A stretch of DNA of 64,000 bases from Siphonodentalium dalli. Its lineage: Eukaryota; Mollusca; Scaphopoda; Gadilida; Siphonodentaliidae. The notes under the pieces were generated by a model. That model saw nothing but the letters and a program-made list of their open reading frames with translations, was not told where the DNA came from and made no database searches. This document shows positions 55,989 to 64,000 of this stretch, piece by piece. Position 1 is the first letter of the stretch; every line of letters starts with the position of its first letter. The stretch spans positions 36,740,106 through 36,804,105 of the forward strand of contig CP136063.1 of NCBI GenBank assembly GCA_032622095.1, given 5' to 3'. The position numbers were made by a program, and so were the translations under genes.

Positions 55989-56510
55989 CTAATCATCAAA
56001 CTTTTTATTACTCTCAGGACTGTTCATGATAAACACTGTTCCCCATGATACATGTACCAGAACTATAAAAATAAAGCAGCACTCATGGCATAACAAGCTC
56101 TGTATGTGCCTAAATAAACCTTCTTTGGTACCGGTTGGCATCAAAACCTGGAAAGCGTTTCTAGTATTGGCAACTGTGCTTGGTTCTTCTTCCTCTTTAC
56201 TAGTTTCGACAACGCAGTGAAACTCCACGAAGTCAACTATAAATTTATTGAGAATCTTGCCAACACTCATGTTCTCATCTACTTGAAAAAGTTCATTTTT
56301 CGAAAATGAATTCGAACCAGCGTCCAGTTTCGCGGCACACTTTATTTCGACACCACCACTCTTAACTTCGTCATGATGAGTATCCCTGAATACTTGAAGG
56401 AATGTCTTCGAATGGGGAATCAGTGTCAGTTTATTGGTTGCACTCATGTGAATACATTTAAAAAATTTGAGGGCGAGCACATCACTGCCCGCACTCAATT
56501 GCCCCGCCAT
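55989..56510 (-). CDS. First exon of an uncharacterised gene
   Basis: An ATG at 56510 follows AT-rich DNA. It reads MAGQLSAGSDVLALKFFKCI, then a beta/helix mixture with LTLIPHSKTFLQVFRDTHHD, an acidic TSKEEEEPST stretch and NAFQVLMPTGTKE. A NAF.VLM motif is common near the N-terminus of animal transposon-derived proteins. The frame continues to 55989, but the last part (FIFIVLVHVSWG) is hydrophobic and may be intronic. A possible weak donor lies at ACCG then GTACCA near 56130. The function is unknown. Confidence 0.45.
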   Translation of the reverse strand: MAGQLSAGSDVLALKFFKCIHMSATNKLTLIPHSKTFLQVFRDTHHDEVKSGGVEIKCAAKLDAGSNSFSKNELFQVDENMSVGKILNKFIVDFVEFHCVVETSKEEEEPSTVANTRNAFQVLMPTGTKEGLFRHIQSLLCHECCFIFIVLVHVSWGTVFIMNSPESNKKFDD

Positions 56511-57834
56511 AATTTCAATTTAAAACTTTATAAACCGGAACCACGTGCATGTTGGAAAGAATAACTCTAAATTATGCTTTCATATAAATTTGAAGGCCGA
56601 CTCGAGTTAAATTATGTGTATACCTACGTACACCCTTGTATTATGTTCATCGTATATCGTAAATATATAGTTTATGAACCTGTCTCAGTCCATTATTAAA
56701 ATTTGACTAAGTTCAATCTCATGCACTCTTCGTTATTTGCATATTTAATAACGTTATGGAATACATGTTGGAAAGTTTTAAAAACTACAACAACAATGTG
56801 AAAGCTATTTGTTGTTAGAACTTATATTTTGTTTCAAACGGCACGCCTGTGTATATACGCATGAATAATCTGAAACTCGTCTATAGTATTGATCTCTAGC
56901 CTATGTGTCTGCTCTAAATTTATTATATATGAGGTGATCGACGCTATAGCGCCGGTCTTTTCCCGATCACTCGACCAAACATAAAATTGTATTACCGGCA
57001 GTGATATTATCTAAAATCAAATTAGTGGTATTAAAATTATTTTGAAACTCGCATTTCTAAAGTTTCAAAATTCACGCGTATAGGCCATTGTACTGTTCAA
57101 ACTGATAACGATGTATTTTGTTCTGTGGCGGTGTGGGGGTTAACTCAGTAGGCCTATTCATCACATTACTGTAAAGCTGCCATTTTATTGACAGTGTGTC
57201 AATCAAGACAGGGGAGTAGCTATATATACACGCGTTAGCAAAACGCGGCACACATCAAAGGCTGCGTCAGTGTGGCTTCAGACAAATACACATCTGCCAA
57301 TCGCCGAAAATCCCGCCCCCTCAGCAAAACAAAAACGACTGACTGCGATTGGTTTAGCAAAGCCACGTGTATTCGCTCTTCGGACTAATTGTGTACTTCT
57401 CATATTTTTCGCGAATATGTCGCGGGCATGAGTGAAACGAATCGATGCGTGCCGCAATTAATTTTACCTGGCACTGTGAACCGATTGCACTATTAACTTT
57501 GATATAATATGCGGTTAATGCAGAAGATCTATTTGTGCCCACTGGTCACGTCGTATGTGTATCTTAATTTTCTTATTCCCCGTTAATGTTAAAAGACGGT
57601 GACCAATGAGTACATCATCTGGTCCAGTCGGAGTGTTTCGAATTTTGTGGTCAGCTCTTCACCTTGGCTGGGAATATATGATTTACGTGGCATGCAATTT
57701 AAAACAAACAAAAACAATACTGATGTAACCGGTGGTATATGGACGTATAACACACACACACGCGGGTTCTTCAAACCATTTAATCAATCAGTCTGTAAAT
57801 CATGATGAACATCAAGACGACAAATTCTCAGCTC
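56511..57834. other. No gene seen; includes possible promoter of the gene above
   Basis: Somewhat higher GC and CpG content around 56930-57440. No supported frame. Confidence 0.4.
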
Positions 57835-58022
57835 TGTAAATCAAACAATAAAATATACAACATATGATCTTGCTCTACTGGGTAAAAGTTAACGATATCA
57901 GTTAATAAATGCACTATGCTATCCATTGAGCATAATTTCATTTTAGGAAATTATCAACCAAGTGGAAAACTGATTTTCAGAAACATCTGGATCATTCAGA
58001 ATGGAAAGATTCCGGATTTAAT

Positions 58023-58078
58023 AAATCACCATTTATAAATCACCATTTATAAATCACCATTGATAAATCACCATTTAT
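58023..58078. repeat. 14-bp tandem repeat, 4 copies
   Basis: aaatcaccatttat at 58023, 58037, 58051 (one change) and 58065. Confidence 0.95.
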
Positions 58079-58528
58079 CAATAGCAAAGAATAAAGATAA
58101 ACCAAATACAAGTATGGAAGTTCAAATAAATCTAAACTACTTCAAATTTCATGCTACAATTATTCTTCAAACAAAACAATGTTTCTTAGATTAAAATGGA
58201 AAAGCCACAGCAAAATAGTAGTCAGACTAGAAGAGTCATTATGAAGCCAGAGAAACATTTTCTCCTCTGAAATTGATCTCAGCCAAACTGATCTATCAAT
58301 TAATCATCAAAACTACGATTAAATGTCTAATTTCCAACTTACATCATCAATGTGACAACAACTTGCCATCTGTAACCTTCATGGTTCAAGCATAACCATC
58401 GCCAACCTATTTCTTGAAGTATATCTTCAAGAAATTACCAGAAACCAGACATCTTGTACACGTTGTGTCAACCACAAGACAGCATGCGAAAAATGGCCGC
58501 TCTCATCACCCACGGACTAAGAAAAAGT

Positions 58529-58675
58529 AACTCTTGTCAACGAAAGATAACTCTTGTCAACGAAAGATAACTCTTGTCAACGAAAGATAACTCTACCAAT
58601 GAATAAACGATAACACTACCAATGAACGAGCGATAACTCTATCAACGAACGAACGATAACTCTATCCTCAACAGG
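58529..58675. repeat. 20-bp tandem repeat with diverging copies
   Basis: aactcttgtcaacgaaagat at 58529, 58549 and 58569, then looser aactct(a)ccaa/tcaacgaac units. Confidence 0.9.
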
Positions 58676-58835
58676 TGTCACTGTTGCTGTGCAGAATTCC
58701 CATCACCTTGAATTCAAACCTGATTGTGCCAGAGTTATTCCAACACCAGTTTAATAATATGTTTCATAACATAATGGGTATGGAAGAGTTAGAAGTTGTG
58801 CTGGTGCAATAATTACAATATATCACTCTATTACA

Positions 58836-58847
58836 TTCTCCCCTTCC
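58836..58847 (-). promoter_or_regulatory. Polypurine tract of the gypsy element
   Basis: On the minus strand ggaaggggagaa directly precedes the LTR start TGTA. This is the primer site for plus-strand DNA synthesis in LTR elements. Confidence 0.85.
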
Positions 58848-59151
58848 AAATGAAAAATGGCCTCCTGGACATTTAACTAGAAAGTATGAACATATCTGAA
58901 ACATATGTAACATTCATAAATATAAAGTGTAATTAAAATCAGTAACCCAGTAGAACACAAGTATTCCAAACGTATGAATCTGTATAACATCCGCATTCTG
59001 AACACCTGCACTTCATCAGATGGTCTATGAAAGCAGTTGTAGCGAGGCAGTCCTCACTGACATGTATTCAGAAGAAAATGTCAAACAGACACACCCGTCT
59101 GAAAAACACTAAAATTATCAATGAGGAACAATTCAGAAATACTATTGTTCA

Positions 59152-60375
59152 TCATTGTATTAACGAGTTAAGGATGTCAATTGATACATCCTTCGAGGAC
59201 TTAGAAAAAACACCTTTGGCAGCTAGAGTTTCAAGTAATGAAGTTTTTACATTCCACGAAGTATCTGTAACCTGAGACATTGCATAGTCACCTGAAGATA
59301 TCCATTTTGGAGGTCTACGATTACGCGGTTGTCTAGGTACTGGAGGATTTTCACTTCCGTTTCCATTTGACTGACTTACACTGATATCTGGACTGACACT
59401 CACATCAGAACTATTTTGGATATCATCAACACCAGATTGATACTCTACTTCAACATCAGTCGAATTACTACTCATCTCTTCATGAGCAGAATTATTTTCA
59501 TTTTCATCCATACAACTTTCAACAGACTCAATGTCTGAAGAAGAATAATGATCACCATCAGAGACTATACTTATTTCACTATTTATATCGGAAGTCTCTA
59601 CATTGTGACTAGGAATATGAGAACGAGCTTTCATATGAACAATGACAGTTTCGTTTTCATCATCTGACAGAATTTCCGCATTTGGGTTAAAATCTACAGA
59701 TTCATCGGAAGGTACCGTCATCTTTTTAGGCACAGGACGCACTTTCCGTGGTGCAGGAACAGGCTTTTCATCACCAGTTTTAGGTGAAATTGAACCTATT
59801 GGAAATAAATGGTTTCGGTGCAAAGTCTTATGTTTAGAGTTATCAGATTCACTTTCTACTGTATACACTGGAATATCAGGATTGGGCTGCTTGACTACTA
59901 CAAAAATATCATCTTCCCACTTATCTGCTATTTTATGTCTTCCATCGAATGCTAACTTTTTAACTAAAACACGATCATCAATTTCCAATGAAGCTACTTT
60001 TACGTTTGCCGGATAATATTTTCGCTGTTTACTTTGTGCTTTTTCAGTTGAAGATCGAGCGGTTTCATATGCTCTGGACAACCGATTTTTCAGGTCCTTA
60101 GCATATTCAGTTGTCGGAACCTTCTCTTCTCGAGATGTTCCAAACACAACATCAACTGGCAAACGAGGGTGACGCCCAAACATTAAATAGAAGGGTGAGA
60201 AACGAGTACTTTCATGTTTAATACAATTGTATGCATGCACTAAATGACCAATATAACTTTTCCAGTCAGATTTTTTAATTGGATCTAATGTACCTAGCAT
60301 ATTTAATAGTGTCTTATTAAATCTCTCACACTCCATTGCCCATTGGATGGTAAGGTGTTGTTCGGGATTTCTCAA
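59152..60375 (-). pseudogene. gypsy integrase C-terminal part (separate frame)
   Basis: It continues the integrase core after the frame break: CERFNKTLLNMLGTL carries the third catalytic acidic residue (Glu). A helix-rich region HAYNCIKHESTRFSPFYLMF, the GRHPRLP motif and a C-terminal DNA-binding fold (DRVLVKKLAFDGRHKIADKW) follow. The last 200 residues are acidic and Ser-rich, ending with a basic RQPRNRRPPKW stretch and the tail. No chromodomain is recognised. It overlaps the upstream pol frame by about 50 nt because of the frameshift near 60335. Confidence 0.85.
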
Positions 60376-63300
60376 TACCAGTGATAAGACAGAGTTCTGA
60401 AATTATCTTACTTTCAAAATTAGCACCTTGATCAGAGTGTAGTCTTTTAGGAAATCCATAATGAATAAAAAAATTGTGATAGAGTGCATTAGCAGTAGTT
60501 TTTGCTGTCATGTTTTTCGTTGGTATTGCTTGGGCATATTTGGTGAAATGATCAGTGATAACTAAAAGATATTGGTATCCACCTTTTGACATCTCTAACG
60601 TAAGATAATCTATACAAACTAACTCCATAGCATGCGATGTTTTTACAGACACTAACGGTACTCTGGTGTTTGTTGGGGATTTCCGTTTTAAACATCGTTC
60701 ACATGACTGGATCCAATTTTCTACATCCTTCGACATCCCAGGCCAATAAAACCGTTCTTTCACTTGTGAAATTGTTCTATCACGACCAGGATGACCCATA
60801 TCATTATGCACAAGTTTGAGAATCTCATTAGCATATTTATTTGGCACTACAATTTGCTTTACTGTCTCATTATTATCAATGACTTCCCTGTGAAGAACAC
60901 TATTATATATTTTCAGGGTATTGAAAGTTTTATATAAGTAGACATGAAGTTGATTTCTAGGCAGATGAGCATATTTAGGTTTAACTCCACTACGAACGGC
61001 TTCTAACCAGTACTGGAGTACATGATCATTTCTTTGCTCTTGTTTCCAATCAATGTTAGTCATTAATGGAACAGAGTATGACAAAAATGAGTCAGAAGAC
61101 TCAAAAGAGTCAGAAGATAACGATTCAGCTATGGGAACAGAATGAATGACGTTGCATATGGCTTTCACAGATTCAATACCTATTGTCTCAGTTTTATTCT
61201 CATGAAGTCTGGATAAGGCATCTGCGTCCGCATTGCACTTTCCAGGTCTATATATAATATCAAAATTATATGAAGCTAATGCTGCTAGCCATCTGTGGCC
61301 AGTAGCATCCAGCTTTGCATTTGTCAACACATATGTCAATGGATTGTTGTCAGTATAAACTGTAAATTTGTTACCATAAAGATAGTCATGGAATTTTTCA
61401 GTCACAGCCCATTTTAATGCCAAATATTCGAGCTTGTGTACTGGATAATTCATTTCCGCTTTATTCACACTTCTACTAGCATATGCAATGACACGTTTTA
61501 CACTATGTTGTTCTTGATACAAAATAGCTCCGAGCCCAGTCCCACACGCGTCTACATGCAACTCAAAAGGTATATTGTATTGAGCATAGCCAAGAATAGG
61601 TGGATTCATTAAAATTTCCTTTAGCTTACAAAACGCTTGCTGCTGTTCATGAGACCAACTCCACCGAGGAGCCTTTTTTAACTTCTTCCCTTTTTTAACA
61701 GTATCATTACATAATGGCAACAACTGATTGAGGGGTCTGGCAATTATTGCAAAGTTTTTAACATACTTTCTATAATACCCAGCCAGGCCCAGAAACTTTC
61801 TGACATCCTCAGGACATTTTGGGGTGGGCCAGTTCTTAATTTTCTCAGTTTTATCAGGATCAGCTTCAATACCATCTGCTGACACGATATGACCCACATA
61901 TGCTACTTTTTCTTTCAACAATTTACATTTCTTAGGTGACAATTTTAACCCACACTCTCTCAACCTTTTGAAAACATGTTCTAATCTCGATAAATGTTCT
62001 TCAAATGTTGTTGAAAACACTATCAGATCATCTATATAGATCATACATTCATTATGTAACAAATCTCCCAGACATTCTTCCATTACACGTTGGTAAGTAG
62101 CCGGAGCATTTGATAGGCCAAAAGGGAGTCTATTGTACTGGTAGAACCCTAATGGACCAACAGTAAAAGCAGATCTTTCTTTGTGAGAGGGTTCCAACTC
62201 TATTTGATGATAGCCAGATTTCATGTCAAGAATGCTAAAATATGCTGACCCACTTAAACAATCCATCATTTCCTCAATACGTGGAAGGGCATATGCATCT
62301 TTAATTGTGCGTTTGTTCAGCAATCTATAATCGACACACATTCTTAGCTGGCCATTTTTCTTTCTAACTAGAACTATATTGGATGCCCAAGGACTATGAG
62401 ATTTCTCTATTACACCTGCTGACAACAATTCATTTATATGATTCCGAACTTCTTCAAACATCGACGGAGGTATTCGCCTGTGTCGCTGTTTAAAAGGAGT
62501 ATCATCTGTCATATTAATTCTGTGCTTAACAAGTGATGTGAAACCAATGTCTTGATCGTTTGTAGAGAAGATATCGTCATATGTTTTAACCAAGTTCAAA
62601 GTTTGTTCTAACTGTGAATTAGTAAGTGTGTTTGGCATGTCTATATCATTAATACCAGTTGTCTCAATAAATTTCTCCTCGACTTTATCGCACTGTACAA
62701 TAGCAGGTTGCACTTCACAAAGAATCGCATTGGATGGAACAACAATTGTTCTTGATGAAACATTAGTCAACTGTATTGGTAAAGTTTCAATTCCACCATT
62801 ACAATTATAACTGAAAACCATTGGAGTAACATCTAAATCTTTCATCCAATTATTTTGAGTAACGGGCTGTACTATGGCACATGTAGGCTGATATGACAAC
62901 TTTTTGGTGAGGTAACCTCTGACAGTTACCTGACTGTTTGGAGGTAAACTGACATTGGAAGTATCAGCACTTTTGACTAAAGCTAACCGATTATGATTTT
63001 TGCACAAGGCACGTTGCCTTAAAGACATGCAGCTGAAAGCTGTATGCCAAGCTGACCTATCAACCTGCTGTAAATATCTATTTCCACACTTTGCTATGCA
63101 CTGATCAATCAAGACAGACAAGACATTGGTTCCAAGAAGCACAGGTACAACCCTATTATAATTACTATCATTGACGACAAGCAATATACACTTTTGTCTC
63201 ACATTTGATTGACATAAACTGTCAATTTCAACTTCCATTTCAATGCAACCTTTATATGGCAAAGGCTGTCCATCAGCACATTCAACATTTAGAGTTTCAT

Positions 63301-63532
63301 TTAAAGATGATATTGGAGTGTTGAAATTGGTTTTGAAAAAGGTCCAACTTATAGTGGAAACTGTAGATCCAGTGTCCAACAAGCATTTAGTTGTGATACC
63401 ATTTACTTTAATAACGGCTTCAGCTGGGGAACCAACTAAATCAGAAGAATCAATCTTAGACTGATTAAGGGACTTTATATGTACAGATTTACCTATGGTC
63501 GTCCCCGCCCCATAGGCCGACGTAAGTTTCCC
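60326..63532 (-). pseudogene. gypsy pol: protease, reverse transcriptase, RNase H, integrase N-terminal part
   Basis: Polyprotein that copies and integrates the element. Residues are counted from the TTG codon at 63382. The protease active site LDTGST is at 2-7. RT motifs LRMCVDYRLLN are near 346-356, LDMKSGYHQI near 385-394, LPFGLSNAPATYQ near 419-431, and the catalytic YIDD at 449-452. RNase H, with FELHVDACGTGLGA and TDNNPLTYV, covers about 600-720. The integrase HHCC finger (HNDMGHPGRD...SCERCLKR) spans about 859-901. Integrase Asp925 is in VCIDYLTLEM and Asp984 in LHSDQGANF. The frame has no ATG near its start and is open from about 63532, consistent with expression by -1 frameshifting from gag. 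It ends early at 60326 because of a small deletion before the integrase Glu. Confidence 0.93.
63492..63532 (-). promoter_or_regulatory. -1 ribosomal frameshift signal between gag and pol
   Basis: On the minus strand the heptamer GGGAAAC (63526-63532) is in the correct phase of the gag frame (G GGA AAC). After a 9-nt spacer a 7-bp perfect stem follows (cctatgg / ccatagg at 63510-63516 and 63492-63498) with an 11-nt loop. The gag stop TAG lies in the 3' arm of the stem. The pol frame is -1 to gag and is open from just before the heptamer. Confidence 0.8.
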
Positions 63533-64000
63533 GACCTATGTCTATCATTTCCGCGTCCGCGATTACTCATTTGCCCCACAATACAATATCTAGCAATGTG
63601 GCCAGGTTGATTACATTTGAAGCAGGTAATCTCTCTTTGATTGGAAGCTCCATAATCATTATCATAAGTCTTTGGCTTTGTATCATCATTTTGGGAATAA
63701 CTTGATGTTCGTTGAGGAATTGGGTTATTATAGTTATAACTACCATGCTGTTGCTGAGGGTTATAATTATAACTACCAGATGTGTGTTGAGGGTTGTAAT
63801 TATACCTACCCGATGTTTGTTGTCCCAATTGTTGACTCTGATGCTGTTGCTGAAATTCATGTTGTTCTTTTTTCAAAGTTTTAACCTCATTCACTAACTC
63901 TCGCACCATTGATTTTAACTCACTAACTTCCGATGTATTTGATTGGGCTTGTTTAACAATTGCTTTCTTTGGTTTATCCCCATTAACATTAATCTGGTCG
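63493..64000 (-). CDS. gypsy gag, C-terminal part with CCHC zinc knuckle
   Basis: The frame is open from the window edge to the TAG at 63493-63495. It holds a helical segment ELKSMVRELVNEVKTLKKEQ, then a Gln/Tyr/Asn-rich region with three SYNYNPQ-like repeats. One CCHC knuckle (CFKCNQPGHIARYC) and an Arg/Gly-rich tail (NRGRGNDRHRSGNL) follow. The knuckle binds the element RNA during particle assembly. The N-terminal part lies outside the window. Confidence 0.9.
   Translation of the reverse strand, partial: DQINVNGDKPKKAIVKQAQSNTSEVSELKSMVRELVNEVKTLKKEQHEFQQQHQSQQLGQQTSGRYNYNPQHTSGSYNYNPQQQHGSYNYNNPIPQRTSSYSQNDDTKPKTYDNDYGASNQREITCFKCNQPGHIARYCIVGQMSNRGRGNDRHRSGNLRRPMGRGRP

Larger units (their letters stand above)
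57835..58835 (-). repeat. Probable 3' LTR
   Basis: The inner border is firm: on the minus strand it begins tgtaatagagtg right after a polypurine tract, so its plus-strand end is ctattaca at 58835. The outer border is a guess near tgtaaatcaaac at 57834, because the 5' LTR is not available for comparison. It contains small tandem repeats (58023-58078 and 58529-58675). Confidence 0.6.
57835..64000 (-). mobile_element. Ty3/gypsy LTR retrotransposon, minus strand, cut by the window edge
   Basis: Reading right to left the order is gag (partial), protease, reverse transcriptase, RNase H, integrase, polypurine tract and 3' LTR. The 5' LTR lies beyond 64000. The RT-before-integrase order places it in Ty3/gypsy. 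There is no env-like ORF. A frameshift in integrase disables this copy. Confidence 0.9.

Noticed and set aside
57835-58835. env-like gene downstream of integrase
   Set aside because: No open frame between the integrase end and the LTR; the region is LTR and untranslated sequence.
63232-63464. Small plus-strand ORFs across the gypsy pol and gag region
   Set aside because: Antisense shadows of a clear polyprotein on the minus strand.

Overview
The window is nuclear DNA of a metazoan, most likely a marine invertebrate. The evidence is spliced genes with GT/AG introns, a Penelope-like element, a Ty3/gypsy LTR retrotransposon, pogo-, CACTA- and piggyBac-type DNA transposons, TTAA-flanked MITEs, many minisatellites, and frequent TAGGCCTA-like words in AT-rich non-coding DNA. 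The phylum cannot be fixed from the sequence. There are no bacterial or phage genes, operons or CRISPR arrays.

Region by region. (1) 1-19.3 kb: three arrays of one 73-bp satellite (1-5742, 13457-16015, 17966-19000) alternate with decayed pieces of a Tnp2-type (CACTA/EnSpm) transposase gene, all reading on the minus strand. The flanks of these arrays are near-identical copies of each other. Between arrays A and B lies a Penelope-like reverse transcriptase (7997-9320). Its reading frame runs upstream, through one stop codon and one frameshift, into 17 copies of an acidic 38-residue repeat (9439-11377). (2) 19.3-25.3 kb: a pogo-superfamily transposase with an intact DD35D triad (21043-22233, minus), small duplicated exons, and several fold-back elements. 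(3) 25.5-31.3 kb: a minus-strand split gene with an HMG-box-like domain. Five of its exons join through phase-1 introns, and its introns carry MITEs and a 390-bp duplication. (4) 31.5-37 kb: 78-bp and 52/38-bp minisatellites, a TTAA-flanked MITE and an orphan 190-codon ORF. (5) 37.1-43.5 kb: a piggyBac-type MITE with a pogo-type MITE inserted in it, then exons of a HECT-like gene carrying a frameshift, then exons of a possible BEN-like gene. (6) 43.8-47.5 kb: an 80-copy 33-bp array. It keeps a 922-codon frame open but lies inside a probable intron. (7) 47565-53020: a 5.46-kb DNA transposon with about 530-bp terminal inverted repeats and a broken transposase gene. (8) 53-57.8 kb: hairpin repeats and two exons of an uncharacterised gene with a Cys4 zinc-binding end. 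(9) 57.8-64 kb: the 3' half or more of a Ty3/gypsy element on the minus strand: 3' LTR, polypurine tract, pol, and part of gag, with a textbook -1 frameshift signal between gag and pol.

Almost everything recognisable is mobile or mobile-derived. The common pattern is a coding unit of a transposon in which a short internal segment has been tandemly amplified (73, 114, 56, 36 and 48 bp). The strongest candidates for new biology are the Penelope-like element with a long repeat-coding N-terminal region, the 69-bp hairpin core shared by several TTAA-flanked elements, and the satellite that alternates with CACTA transposase fragments. Most MITEs have no matching transposase in the window; the pogo enzyme is the only intact DNA-transposon enzyme seen.
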